DNA from: Hyphococcus formosus
GTDB taxonomy: Bacteria > Pseudomonadota > Alphaproteobacteria > Caulobacterales > Parvularculaceae
Assembly: GCF_046736345.1 (NCBI RefSeq)
Contig: NZ_CP157210.1
Location: 682,001 to 746,000, forward strand
Direction: 5' to 3'
DNA length: 64,000 nucleotides
The notes under the pieces are model-generated. The model did not search any database and was not told the DNA's origin. It saw nothing but the letters and a program-made list of their open reading frames with translations. Of this stretch, positions 33,204 to 42,856 are shown one piece after another; position 1 is the first letter of the stretch, and each line of letters begins with the position of its first letter. The position numbers were made by a program, and so were the translations under genes.

Positions 33204-34091
33204 ATGACGGCGTTCTCAGAGACTATCAAAGAAACGGCAACACTGGTCGAGACGGCGCTTGACGAATTCCTGCCGCAACGGGATGGCCCGCTGGGCCGTG
33301 TGGTCGACGCCATGCGCTGGGGCGCGCTTGATGGCGGCAAAAGGCTGCGTCCGTTTTTGGCGATTGCGGCGGCGGATATGTTTGACACGCCGCGCGAACG
33401 ATCAATCCGCGTCGGGTGCGCGGTGGAAATGATCCATTGCTATAGCCTCATCCATGATGATTTGCCGGCGATGGATGATAGTGACCTGCGCCGCGGGCGG
33501 CCTTCGGTTCACAAAAAGTTCGATGATGCGACCGCGATCCTTGCGGGGGATGCGTTACTGACCCAGGCATTTGAAATTCTTGCGGAAGCAGACACGCATC
33601 CAGACGGGAATATTCGCTGCGCGATTGCGCTCGAACTAGCGCGTGCGTCCGGAAAAATCGGCATGGTGGGTGGTCAGATGATCGATATCTATGCTGAGCA
33701 AAAGGATTTTGACCTTGAGGGCGTGACCGAACTTCAGCGCTTAAAAACCGGCGCGCTTATCCGGTTCTCAGCTGTGGGCGGGGGCATTGTTGGCGGTGCC
33801 AGCGAGGGTGAAGTTGCCGCCCTAAGCGCCTACGCAGAAGATCTCGGTCTCGCCTTTCAGATCGTCGATGATATTCTTGATGCGACCGCAGACGCAGAAA
33901 CCCTTGGCAAGCCCGCGGGGCAGGACGCCGAGATGGACAAAGCGACTTTCATCAAACTGATGGGTATGGATGGCGCAAAAGCCAAGGCCGCTGAGTTAGT
34001 CGATCGGTGCAAAGCACATCTTGACCGTTTTGGCGCGCCAGCAGAGCCGCTCAAAGGTGCAGCCGATTTCGTCTTTGAACGGAAAAGCTAA
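33204..34091 (+). CDS. ispA: polyprenyl (farnesyl) diphosphate synthase IspA
   Basis: This 295-residue enzyme builds farnesyl (or geranylgeranyl) diphosphate from IPP and DMAPP. The first aspartate-rich motif is DDLPAMDDSD (85-94) and the second is DDILD (222-226); GGKRLRP (44-50) binds IPP. The four-residue spacing in the first motif is that of bacterial farnesyl diphosphate synthases. Its product is the substrate of HpnD in this region. Chain length cannot be fixed from sequence. An AAGGGC site precedes the ATG. It converges with hpnM, 36 bases apart. Confidence 0.93.
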   Translation: MTAFSETIKETATLVETALDEFLPQRDGPLGRVVDAMRWGALDGGKRLRPFLAIAAADMFDTPRERSIRVGCAVEMIHCYSLIHDDLPAMDDSDLRRGRPSVHKKFDDATAILAGDALLTQAFEILAEADTHPDGNIRCAIALELARASGKIGMVGGQMIDIYAEQKDFDLEGVTELQRLKTGALIRFSAVGGGIVGGASEGEVAALSAYAEDLGLAFQIVDDILDATADAETLGKPAGQDAEMDKATFIKLMGMDGAKAKAAELVDRCKAHLDRFGAPAEPLKGAADFVFERKS

Positions 34092-34127
34092 ATTGTATTG
34101 CAGTAGAATACGCGCTCGACAGGTCGC

Positions 34128-34754
34128 TTAAGCCGCTTCACTTTCGAGGCGGCCAAGCAATTCATCCACGCCATTGGTCGCGACGAAAGACGAAAATTCC
34201 TCTCGTTTGACCAGCATGATCGAGACACCGGAAACGATGATGTCGATGGCTTTGCGATCGCCAGAGCGCAATTTGCGAACGCGCCAGTCAACCATAATCG
34301 GTGAGCCTTCCTTGCGGTCGAATTTCGTACGTACGATCACGTCACGCGCACCCAGTTCTTTGGCTTCGACAACCTCTAACGGTTTACCGACAATTTCCTG
34401 AAACTGTTCGGCATAAAGCTTTGTAATATATTGCGGGAAGATTTCGTCATATCGAGAGAGCTGATCGTCGCTCATGGATTTGCGCGTATCGCCGAGCATG
34501 AACTTGCCAATAATATCGAGCGCCATGCCGTCCGCCAGGACACCACGAAAGGCTTCGAGCTTTTCGTCTTCGCTTTTTGTTTCGTCGGTCAGGACTGCGG
34601 TCGCGTTCGCCGTCAGGTTTTTAGCGAAATCAACCGCACCATCGACGGCACTAACTTCCACTTCCGCAGGGGGCTGGGTTTCCTGCGCAATTGCTGGTGA
34701 CACAGCAGATGCGGCAAGCAGTGCGGCGAAAACGCGAACACGGGACATGAACAT
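34128..34754 (-). CDS. hpnM: HpnM, periplasmic MlaC/Ttg2D-type lipid carrier
   Basis: This 208-residue protein has a signal peptide (MSRVRVFAALLAASAVSPAIA) and the MlaC/Tol_Tol_Ttg2 fold (YITKLYAEQFQEIVGKPLEV, VDWRVRKLRSGDRKAIDI, SGVSIMLVKREEFSSF). These proteins carry lipids across the periplasm, and the hopanoid-linked version is called HpnM. It lies beside hpnN, the hopanoid exporter, with the same orientation (189-base gap). ATG at 34754 has GAGG eight bases upstream; an ATG at 34748 is also possible. The hpnM name rests on this neighbourhood plus the family match; general phospholipid carriers look alike. Confidence 0.82.
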   Translation of the reverse strand: MFMSRVRVFAALLAASAVSPAIAQETQPPAEVEVSAVDGAVDFAKNLTANATAVLTDETKSEDEKLEAFRGVLADGMALDIIGKFMLGDTRKSMSDDQLSRYDEIFPQYITKLYAEQFQEIVGKPLEVVEAKELGARDVIVRTKFDRKEGSPIMVDWRVRKLRSGDRKAIDIIVSGVSIMLVKREEFSSFVATNGVDELLGRLESEAA

Positions 34755-34943
34755 AGTCGGAACCTCAGAATTGTAACCGGCGAGACTTCGCCTCAGGCAA
34801 GTTTGATCAATATGGGACGATTATGGCTGAAATCCAGCACCAAAACGCCAAAGATGCGGCCCGAAATGAAAGTTTTGTTATCCGTCAGTGGGTTAAGGCC
34901 CGTTTGGAGACCAAAAACGACGCCAAACATTGCGCGAGGGCAA

Positions 34944-37532
34944 CTACTCCGCCGCCCGAGCCAATCGCCTGTTGGTTTGGCGTTCCTCCAACTGAAACGC
35001 TGCGGGAAGCACAATAAGAGTGCAGACAAGCGTAAACGCGATTGCAATCGATAATAGCTCGCCCATGGATGCGGTGCCGCGATGGGGCGAGAGCATCAAG
35101 CTTCCGAATGACGCAACGGTAGTGAGCGCCGAGAAGAAAACCGCACGGGGGGTCGAGGTTCCATATACGCCTTCACCCGCCTTGACCTGTTGGTTGCGCA
35201 AGACAAGGTGAATGCTGCTATCGACCCCAATCCCAATCAAGAGCGGCAGAACGATCACATTTGCGTAATTGAATGGAATATTCAGGAGAACACCAGTTGC
35301 CGACGTTAAGACGGCCGCGAGTGCCAGTGGGAAGAGCATCAAAATCACAGTGCTGATTTTCCGTACGAGCAACCAGAGGAAAACCGAAATCACCGCGAAC
35401 GCAATGCCAGTTGCTTGCAACATCGCCGCGGAGATTGTCTCGCCGGCCTTGCGCGCCTGAAAGGCACCGCCAGCAAGTTCAGGGACAACCGCTTCGACGT
35501 CTTTGACGAATTCATCAAGTGCGCGAAAATCGCGGACGTCATTTTTCGGCAAAATGTCGATGCGCCATTTTCCGCCTTTGCTGAGGTAGCGCTCGCGCAG
35601 GGCCGTAGGCAGTGTGTCGATGTCGATGTAATCGGCATTCATCTGGGTACGAAGCTGCGTAATTAATCGCGGCCAGAACGCGAATACATTCGCCTCAAGT
35701 AAATCCTCCCGGCCGTTCAAATCCGCTAATGCTGCCGACAGACGCGCACCTGACCCTTCGCTATAGGCTGCATCTAACCGTTGCCGCAGGGTTTCAATAC
35801 CGCTGGCCGCATCGGGGCCGGCGACCGAGCCCGGTTCCGCATCAAGCGCAAAAACGAGCGTGCCAGCACCGAAATCAATAAGCTCTAGCTTTTCGTCCTG
35901 CTCGTCCGGGACGAAGTCAGGTAACAGCCTGACCGCATCGACGGTTTCGAGCTTTGTGATCTCTTTGGCCATTGCTTCGGCTTCGGCCTGTGTCGAGGTA
36001 AGACTGCTCAGCCGGTAGGGGACGGTTTCCGGGTTTTCAAATAGCAGGTTGAACCCTTGTACCGATTGCGAATTTGGATTGCGCAGGGCCATTTGGTCGG
36101 CGTCAAACCGGACCTGGGGCATTAAGAAGAGAGCGAAAAAGCCGAGTGCAATGGTGGCCAAAGCGACAGGGCCGGAGATCTTGCTGATCGCGTCGAAAAT
36201 ACTGCGGATATTGCCGGTCGGTTTTCGTTTTGGTTGCCCTTTGAATAGAGCGAGCGCGGCTGGGGCAAAGGTAACGGTGACGAGAAATGCAATGATAACC
36301 CCTGCACCCGCAATGATGCCCAATTGCGCGATGCCATCAAATTTGGTCGGCACAAAAGAAAGGAATGCAATGGCTGTCGTCGGCCCGGCAAGGGCAAGGG
36401 CAGGACCGACTTCGTGGATTGTTCGCCTAAGAGAAGATTGGTTTTCTCGTCCCGCCGCCCGATGTTCCTGAATATGCAATAGCAGGTGAATCGAAAAATC
36501 GAGACCAAGGCCAACAAGCAAAACTGTGAAGGCAACAGAGACTAAATTTAATTCGCCAACGAATGCGGCGGCAAAAGCGGAGGTAAAAACAAGGGTAATT
36601 ACCAATCCGATAAGGGTAAGGGCAGCCATCGCAATCGAGCGGTAACACAGCAACAAAAGCAAGCTGACGAGTATCAAAGAGAGCAGCATCGAAAGGCCGA
36701 TCCCCGTGGTAACCGCCTCTAGCTCTTCAAGCCGAAGAGCAGGGTCGCCCGTTATGTAGGTATCGACGCGGCCGCCATATTTTTCACCCAATGCTAATGT
36801 TTCTGCACGGAGGACATTGATCGCCGCTTTGGCAGGCTGAAGGCGCGTATAATCGAGCGCCGGGGTGGCGTAAACGAGGCGCGTATAGGTTTCACCTTCG
36901 CGCTGACCGGCGTCGAGTGCGCCCATCCATGAAAAAGGCCGCCGTTCTTGATTGGCGCTGGCTTCGACTACCTCAGCAAGCTCGGCATAAAGCTGTTCAA
37001 GGGTTTCCTTGCCGAGGTCAGAGCGTTCGGCGAGCGCGTCGTTTTCCGCCAGGGTTGTGAAAAGCGTCCCGATCGTGGGGCTTTTGATCAGGGTTTCTAT
37101 CAGCCCCGAAGCCTTGGACATTTGGGTTAGCCGCGCTTCAAGCTCGGCTTGGTCTAGATATAGAAGGCCATTTTCCCGGAAAAACGGCTCCTGAGCAGGT
37201 GCAAAAACTGCGGTGAAGTCTTCCTCGCGCTCTAACAGGCGCGACCGCAAATCGGTGGCAAAAGCGTCCGCCTCGTCCAATGTTGGCGCGTTAATCACGA
37301 CGATAACGTCGTCTTTTAGCTGCGGAAATGCCTCGCGCAGCTCTGCGGCCCGTTGCTGAAACGGTAGGTCCGGATCAAGCATCGCGCTGGTGTCGGTGTT
37401 CACTTTAAGGTGCGTTGCCGCGTAATAACCGGCAAAACAGGCAGCCACGACGATAAGCGCCGCTAAAACGACCCCCATTCGGCGCGCCGTTTCGGCCCAC
37501 GCCGCCAAAGATTTCTCAATTACTTTTAACAT
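34944..37532 (-). CDS. hpnN: HpnN, hopanoid-transport RND protein
   Basis: This 862-residue MMPL/RND-type permease has one N-terminal membrane helix (MGVVLAALIVVAACFAGYYA) followed by large periplasmic domains and two blocks of membrane helices (about 260-440 and 720-850). Typical signatures are VLLVGLGLDFSIHLLLHIQE in the first block and LLIGIGVDSSIHLVLRNQQ in the second. In Rhodopseudomonas and Burkholderia, HpnN moves hopanoids to the outer membrane. I choose the ATG at 37532, which gives the family's usual N-terminus; the frame extends to a TTG at 37619. A hopanoid role fits the surrounding genes. Confidence 0.9.
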   Translation of the reverse strand: MLKVIEKSLAAWAETARRMGVVLAALIVVAACFAGYYAATHLKVNTDTSAMLDPDLPFQQRAAELREAFPQLKDDVIVVINAPTLDEADAFATDLRSRLLEREEDFTAVFAPAQEPFFRENGLLYLDQAELEARLTQMSKASGLIETLIKSPTIGTLFTTLAENDALAERSDLGKETLEQLYAELAEVVEASANQERRPFSWMGALDAGQREGETYTRLVYATPALDYTRLQPAKAAINVLRAETLALGEKYGGRVDTYITGDPALRLEELEAVTTGIGLSMLLSLILVSLLLLLCYRSIAMAALTLIGLVITLVFTSAFAAAFVGELNLVSVAFTVLLVGLGLDFSIHLLLHIQEHRAAGRENQSSLRRTIHEVGPALALAGPTTAIAFLSFVPTKFDGIAQLGIIAGAGVIIAFLVTVTFAPAALALFKGQPKRKPTGNIRSIFDAISKISGPVALATIALGFFALFLMPQVRFDADQMALRNPNSQSVQGFNLLFENPETVPYRLSSLTSTQAEAEAMAKEITKLETVDAVRLLPDFVPDEQDEKLELIDFGAGTLVFALDAEPGSVAGPDAASGIETLRQRLDAAYSEGSGARLSAALADLNGREDLLEANVFAFWPRLITQLRTQMNADYIDIDTLPTALRERYLSKGGKWRIDILPKNDVRDFRALDEFVKDVEAVVPELAGGAFQARKAGETISAAMLQATGIAFAVISVFLWLLVRKISTVILMLFPLALAAVLTSATGVLLNIPFNYANVIVLPLLIGIGVDSSIHLVLRNQQVKAGEGVYGTSTPRAVFFSALTTVASFGSLMLSPHRGTASMGELLSIAIAFTLVCTLIVLPAAFQLEERQTNRRLARAAE

Positions 37533-37668
37533 CCGCCTATGTGAATGCCCTTTGTTTTTATTAACTATAGGCTGCTTCGTAGTTTGAGGGAATGACAGAG
37601 CGATTACGAAATCAGACAAGCCTGCCTCACTTGCGGGGAATTGCAGGCTTCGCTACTGCTGTCATGGT

Positions 37669-38919
37669 ATGACCCATTCGCACAACCTGATGAACGACCT
37701 CGCCTTTCTGGACGACAAACGCGCCCCAATGACAGAACAGTTATTGGCTTGGTGCGGGATAAACTCCGGCAGTACCAATCTGGACGGACTGAAACGCATG
37801 CATGCGGCCCTGTCTGACGCTTTTGGCGGTCTGGGCGCAGAAGTGGAGACCATTCCATCCCGGCCTTTACCCGTCGTAACGCGCGAAGGCGAAATCGTTG
37901 AACAACCGATTGGCGATATGCTCCGGCTGGTTAAACGCCCTCAGGCCCCGGTCCGGGTATTATTGACCGGCCATATGGATACGGTTTTCCCGGTCGATCA
38001 CCCGTTTCAGTCCGAGACATTCCTCGATAGCGATACGCTCAACGCTCCCGGCGCCGCCGATATGAAGGGCGGGCTTTTGGTGATGCTTTATGCGCTCCTG
38101 ACGATTGAGCAATCACCGCTCGCGGATCAAATTGGCTACGAGATCCTGATCAATGCCGACGAAGAGATCGGCTCTCAAGGCTCGGCCCATATGCTTACCG
38201 AAGCGGCATCGCGTGCGCATTTCGCTTGTGTTTATGAACCGGCGCTTGCGGACGGAACGCTCGCAGGCGCGCGTAAGGGAAGCGGGAATTTTGCGGCGAT
38301 CATTAAAGGTAAAAGCGCTCACGCGGGCCGCGAACACCATCTTGGTCGCAATGCGCTTGTGGCTGCGGTAGATTTTATTTCTGGTATCGATCGATTATCC
38401 GGGCAACGCGAGGGGCTGACGGTCAATGTCGCGCGGGTTGATGGCGGTGGGCCAAACAATGTTGTGCCTGACCTTGCGGTGGTGCGTTTCAATGTGCGGT
38501 TAGAACAGCCTGATGATTCCGATTGGCTGTTATCCGAGGCAAATAAGCTTATCGCCGATATTGATAGCCGCGAAGGTTTTTCCGCGAAACTTGAGGGCGG
38601 CTTCACGCGCCCGCCGAAACCGATGACGCCGCAACTTGATGCGTTTTTCCGCGCGTTGCGCGCCGCAGGTGATGAGTTAGGTATTGGTGTCGATTGGGTG
38701 CCGACGGGCGGTTGTTGTGACGGTAATAATATCGCTGCGGCGGGCATTCCAGTTATCGATACGCTCGGTGTACGCGGTGCCCATATTCATTCCGCCCAAG
38801 AATTTGCAAAGCTCGATAGTCTCGTCGAGCGTGCGAAATTATCCGCCCTTTTATTGCTCAAGATCGCTGCGGGGGAGCTTCCGAACCCCGGCCTCTTTGA
38901 GAAAACGGAGAAAAACTAA
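37669..38919 (+). CDS. M20-family hydrolase heading the ast operon
   Basis: This 416-residue zinc-type hydrolase resembles glutamate carboxypeptidase-like M20 enzymes. Metal-ligand blocks are visible in order: LLTGHMDTVFP near 104, GAADMKGGLL near 130, NADEEIGSQGS near 160 and YEPA near 190; a late GVRGAHIHSAQEF holds the last His. It lacks a signal peptide and should be cytoplasmic. The stop overlaps the astA start by one base, so it is in the same operon as astA, astD and astB. Because astE (succinylglutamate desuccinylase) is absent, I infer it may hydrolyse N-succinyl-glutamate, a chemically similar amide. This is not established. Its ribosome site is weak. Confidence 0.8.
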   Translation: MTHSHNLMNDLAFLDDKRAPMTEQLLAWCGINSGSTNLDGLKRMHAALSDAFGGLGAEVETIPSRPLPVVTREGEIVEQPIGDMLRLVKRPQAPVRVLLTGHMDTVFPVDHPFQSETFLDSDTLNAPGAADMKGGLLVMLYALLTIEQSPLADQIGYEILINADEEIGSQGSAHMLTEAASRAHFACVYEPALADGTLAGARKGSGNFAAIIKGKSAHAGREHHLGRNALVAAVDFISGIDRLSGQREGLTVNVARVDGGGPNNVVPDLAVVRFNVRLEQPDDSDWLLSEANKLIADIDSREGFSAKLEGGFTRPPKPMTPQLDAFFRALRAAGDELGIGVDWVPTGGCCDGNNIAAAGIPVIDTLGVRGAHIHSAQEFAKLDSLVERAKLSALLLLKIAAGELPNPGLFEKTEKN

Positions 38920-39929
38920 TGTCGCTTGCCTTCATGCGGCCTGTTCGCCGCGATGATTTTGACCAAGTGCTTGCCTTGGCGAAGCAATCCGGTGGCGGAA
39001 TGACAAATTTGCCGTCCGACGCCGAAGCTTTGCGGCCGCGGGTTGAGTTTTCCGTTGAGAGTTTCGAGGCCAATGCCGAACGACCATCAGGCGAAGTCTA
39101 TATGATGGTCTTGGAGAAAGACGGTAAAGTCATCGGCACATCTGCCGTATTTTCTGCGGTGGGGCTCGATTATGGGTTTGTAAATTATCGGATTAACAAG
39201 ACCGTACACGCATCAAAACAGCTAAAAAAGCGGATTGAACGCAGGCTATTGGTACCGACCCATGATTTTACCGGCTGCGCAGAGGTGGGTACGCTTTTCC
39301 TGTCCCCCGATGCGCGCGGTGGTGGATATGGTAAAATCCTGTCAAAGGCTCGTTATCTTTTCATTGCGCAACATCGCAAACTGATAGCGGATCCGGTATG
39401 CGCTGAAATGCGCGGTTGGCGCGGCCCTAATGGCGAGCAGCCTTTTTGGGATTCTCTGGGCCGACTTTTCTTCGATATGGAGTTTGAAGACGCGGACCTT
39501 GCGAATTCCTCCATGGGCAACCAGATGATTGCTGATCTGCTGCCGCGTCATCCCATCTATGTTGCCCTATTGCCAAAGGCGGCGCGGGATGTTCTTGGCA
39601 AGCCCCATGACAGTGCGTTGCCAGCGTTCAACATGCTGTTGAGCGAAGGTTTTGCGTTCCGGGGCTATATCGATGTGTTCGATGCTGGCCCGTTGGTCGA
39701 TGCGCGTATTGACGACATCAAGACCATACGTGAAAGCAGTATCAAAAAAGTATCTATTGGAAAGTCCGATTCCGAGACGCAATATCTCATATCGGCTGGA
39801 CGACTTTCCACCTTTCGCGTGGTGCGCAGCGAAGGGACGATTGATGGCGATACCATCACGATTAGCGAAGAGGCTGCCAGAGCGCTCGGCACCAAAAGTG
39901 GCGACGAGGTTCGTGCAGTGAAGTGGTAA
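38919..39929 (+). CDS. astA: arginine N-succinyltransferase AstA
   Basis: This 336-residue enzyme transfers succinyl from succinyl-CoA to the arginine alpha-amino group, the first step of the AST pathway. It has a GNAT-like acyltransferase fold with the family's signatures: AFMRPVRRDDFDQVLALA at the start, GCAEVGTLFLSPDARGGGYG near 118-137, and FWDSLGRLFFDMEFEDAD near 172-189. It lacks a signal and is cytoplasmic. It is the second gene of the M20-astA-astD-astB operon; its ATG overlaps the preceding stop by one base, with GGAG a few bases upstream. Confidence 0.94.
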   Translation: MSLAFMRPVRRDDFDQVLALAKQSGGGMTNLPSDAEALRPRVEFSVESFEANAERPSGEVYMMVLEKDGKVIGTSAVFSAVGLDYGFVNYRINKTVHASKQLKKRIERRLLVPTHDFTGCAEVGTLFLSPDARGGGYGKILSKARYLFIAQHRKLIADPVCAEMRGWRGPNGEQPFWDSLGRLFFDMEFEDADLANSSMGNQMIADLLPRHPIYVALLPKAARDVLGKPHDSALPAFNMLLSEGFAFRGYIDVFDAGPLVDARIDDIKTIRESSIKKVSIGKSDSETQYLISAGRLSTFRVVRSEGTIDGDTITISEEAARALGTKSGDEVRAVKW

Positions 39930-39971
39930 CTTCATGAATGAGCCTGCGTTGTATTATTTTTGAGGCACAAA

Positions 39972-41432
39972 ATGACAGACAAGATTTTAATCGACGGCCA
40001 ATGGCGTATTGGTTCTGGTCCTGAGTTTTCGAGTTTTGACCCGTCGACAGGTGAGGCGATCTGGACCGGGAAGAGCGCAACCAAATCGGAAGTCAACGAA
40101 GCTGCAAGTGCAGCACGCGCCGCTTTTAAATCATGGGCGTTGACACCGCTCGGTGATCGCATTGCGATCATGGAAAAATATCGTGATCTGATTAAACGCG
40201 ACAGCGAGGAACTCGCACGGTTGATTTCACGCGAGACCGGAAAACCTTTTTGGGAAACGAAAACCGAAGCGGCAGCAGTCGCTGGCAAGGTCGATATCTC
40301 TATCCGCGCCTATTATGAACGGACTGGTGAAACAGAAACCGCGACCGGGGCTACGCGCGGGGTTCTTCGCCACAAGCCACATGGGGTCATGGCTGTTCTG
40401 GGGCCATATAACTTCCCAGCGCATTTGCCAAATGGTCATATCGTTCCTGCGCTTATTGCCGGCAATACGGTTGTTTTCAAACCGTCGGAAATGACACCCG
40501 GACCAGGCGCATTCATTGTGGAACGGATGATCGAGGCTGGCGTTCCTGCGGGTGTGGTCAATCTGGTCCAGGGTGGCCGAGAGACTGGCGAGGCGCTGAC
40601 CGGCGCTGAGGTCGATGGGGTTTTATTTACCGGCGGCGCAAAGACGGGTCTTGCGATCCATAAGCAATTTGTCGACCGGCTTGATGTCATTCTTGCCCTC
40701 GAACTTGGTGGGAATAATCCGTTGATTTGGTGGGATTCTGCAGATGTTGAGGCCGCAGCCTTCACGGTGGTTCAGTCAGCATTTTTAACTAGCGGGCAAC
40801 GCTGTACCTGCGCACGTCGTTTGATTTTACCGAAAGGCGAGGCAGGCGATAAAGCGATTGAAGCGCTGGCGAAGTTGACCGACCGTATTCGAATTGGTGC
40901 ACCTTTTGATGATCCGCAGCCCTTTATGGGTCCTGTCATTTCGCCAAAGATCGCCGAAGGGCTTGAACGCGCGTTTGATCATCTTGTTGAAGGTGACGGT
41001 GAGGCTATCCGCAATTTGAGCATTCGCGAAGACGGAAGCGCCTTTGTCAGCCCCGGGATCGTTGATGTGACACGTCGCGATAATGTGGCGGATGAAGAGC
41101 ACTTCGGCCCGCTTTTAAAGGTCTGGCGTGTTGATGATTTCGATGAGGCGATTGACCTTGCAAATAAGACCAAGTTCGGCCTTTCGGCAGGTATTTTGAC
41201 CGATGACATGACAAAGTGGGAAACCTTCCTGAAGCTTTCTCGCGCGGGTATTGTCAATTGGAATCGTCAAACCACTGGGGCGTCCGGTGCGGCACCCTTT
41301 GGCGGAATTGGGGCTTCGGGCAATCATCGTCCATCTGCTTACTATGCAGCGGATTATTGCGCATTTCCTGTCGCGTCCATGGAAGGTGAAAAATTACTTC
41401 CGCTTGCTGATGATCAGGTAGGTATTAAATGA
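39972..41432 (+). CDS. astD: N-succinylglutamate 5-semialdehyde dehydrogenase AstD
   Basis: This 486-residue NAD-dependent aldehyde dehydrogenase oxidises succinylglutamate semialdehyde to succinylglutamate. Family features include PYNFPAHLPNGHIVPALIAG (cofactor and substrate channel), LELGGNNPLIWWDSADV with the catalytic Glu, and SGQRCTCARR with the nucleophilic Cys. I start at 39972 (MTDKILIDGQ), with TGAGG upstream; the frame reaching 39960 adds four residues. Its end overlaps the astB start (ATGA). The substrate of this step requires an AstC-type transaminase, which is not encoded in the operon. Confidence 0.94.
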   Translation: MTDKILIDGQWRIGSGPEFSSFDPSTGEAIWTGKSATKSEVNEAASAARAAFKSWALTPLGDRIAIMEKYRDLIKRDSEELARLISRETGKPFWETKTEAAAVAGKVDISIRAYYERTGETETATGATRGVLRHKPHGVMAVLGPYNFPAHLPNGHIVPALIAGNTVVFKPSEMTPGPGAFIVERMIEAGVPAGVVNLVQGGRETGEALTGAEVDGVLFTGGAKTGLAIHKQFVDRLDVILALELGGNNPLIWWDSADVEAAAFTVVQSAFLTSGQRCTCARRLILPKGEAGDKAIEALAKLTDRIRIGAPFDDPQPFMGPVISPKIAEGLERAFDHLVEGDGEAIRNLSIREDGSAFVSPGIVDVTRRDNVADEEHFGPLLKVWRVDDFDEAIDLANKTKFGLSAGILTDDMTKWETFLKLSRAGIVNWNRQTTGASGAAPFGGIGASGNHRPSAYYAADYCAFPVASMEGEKLLPLADDQVGIK

Positions 41433-42736
41433 CCTATTCCGAGTATAATTTTGATGGCCTGATCGGCCCAACCCATAATTATGCTGGCCTGTCATTTGGA
41501 AATTTGGCTTCGGCAACGAATGCGGGCCGCGCGTCTAATCCGCGGGAGGCAGCGCTTCAGGGGCTCGCAAAAATGCGCGAGGTCATGTCGCTTGGCTTGG
41601 GGCAGGGTTTTTTACCGCCCCAAGATCGGCCCCATTTAAAAACACTTCGTGCTCTTGGGTTTTCGGGGACCGACAAACAGATCATCGAAAAGGTGGCCAA
41701 TAAAGAACCGCAATTGCTCGCAAATTGCTATGCGGCGTCACCAATGTGGACAGCCAATGCCGGTACGGTAGCGCCGTCGCCGGACACAGCCGATGGCAAG
41801 GTCCATTTTACGGCGGCAAATCTCGCGGCGAACTTTCATCGCTCCATTGAGGCTGACACCACGGCAAGAGTTCTGTTGCACATTTTCGATGATGAGAATT
41901 TCTTCGTGCATCATCAACCGCTACCGGGGGCGATGCATTTCGGTGACGAGGGCGCAGCCAATCATGGACGTTTATGCGAGAACCATGGCGATAAAGCTGT
42001 GCACCTGTTCGTATATGGCGAGGATGGTCAGAAATTCCCGGCGCGGCAAAAATTGCGTGCCAGCGAGGCGATCGCGCGGAACCACAAGTTGAGCGATGAT
42101 CAATGTGTCTTTGTCCAGCAATCGGCGACAGCCCTTGACGCTGGTGCATTCCATAATGACGTTGTTGGCGTTGCAAATGGCCGCGTATTATTCCTGCACG
42201 AACAAAGTTTTGCGGACCGGGATGCAGCCTACGCTGCGATCCGCGAAAAGGCACCCTTTGTCGAAATCATCGAAGCACAAGCGAGTACGGTGTCGCTTGA
42301 GGATTGCATAAAATCCTATCTGTTTAATTCGCAGCTTTTGACCCTGCCGGGCGGTGAGATGGCGCTTTTGTTGCCGTCTGAGTCCGAAGAGAACCCGCGG
42401 GTTAAGGCGTTTCTCGATGAAACCCTTTCAAAGAATAATCCGATTAATCGCGTCATCTTCAAGAATGTGCGTGAATCGATGCGCAATGGCGGCGGGCCGG
42501 CCTGCCTCCGCCTTCGGGTTGTTCTTTCGGAAGAAGAGGCCGCAGCCGTAAATCCGAACTTCATTCTTGATGACGCGCAAATCACCCGCCTAGAGGAATG
42601 GGTGAAAGCGCATTATCGCGATCATGTCTTGCCGGAAGACCTTCGAGATCCAGCCTTTATGGAAGAGAGTTTCGCCGCGATGGAAGCGCTGACGAAAATT
42701 CTGTCCATGGGAAGTTTTTACGACTTTCAGCGTTAG
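41429..42736 (+). CDS. astB: N-succinylarginine dihydrolase AstB
   Basis: This 435-residue enzyme hydrolyses succinylarginine to succinylornithine, two ammonia and CO2. It belongs to the amidinotransferase fold; catalytic Cys, His and Glu sit in NGGGPACLRLRV, AFHNDVVGVANG and FGDEGAANHGR respectively. The N-terminal YNFDGLIGPTHNYAGLS block is diagnostic of AstB. It is the last gene of the operon and overlaps astD by four bases. No terminator with a T run follows; an imperfect palindrome lies at 42746-42770. Confidence 0.95.
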   Translation: MTYSEYNFDGLIGPTHNYAGLSFGNLASATNAGRASNPREAALQGLAKMREVMSLGLGQGFLPPQDRPHLKTLRALGFSGTDKQIIEKVANKEPQLLANCYAASPMWTANAGTVAPSPDTADGKVHFTAANLAANFHRSIEADTTARVLLHIFDDENFFVHHQPLPGAMHFGDEGAANHGRLCENHGDKAVHLFVYGEDGQKFPARQKLRASEAIARNHKLSDDQCVFVQQSATALDAGAFHNDVVGVANGRVLFLHEQSFADRDAAYAAIREKAPFVEIIEAQASTVSLEDCIKSYLFNSQLLTLPGGEMALLLPSESEENPRVKAFLDETLSKNNPINRVIFKNVRESMRNGGGPACLRLRVVLSEEEAAAVNPNFILDDAQITRLEEWVKAHYRDHVLPEDLRDPAFMEESFAAMEALTKILSMGSFYDFQR

Positions 42737-42745
42737 GAAGAGCAT

Positions 42746-42770
42746 AACTTGTTCCAAAATGGGACATGTT
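42746..42770. other. imperfect palindrome between astB and the kinase gene
   Basis: AACTTGTTCC and GGGACATGTT match in 8 of 10 arm positions around AAAAT. It could be an RNA hairpin at the end of the ast transcript or an operator for the kinase gene. No regulator is identified. Confidence 0.3.
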
Positions 42771-42856
42771 GAACTGCGCAAAGTAGGTGAGATTTAATCA
42801 ATTCCGCGTACAAGGACTCCAAAATTGGCCGTTGAAATGGCCGTTCGGAGTTTTGG

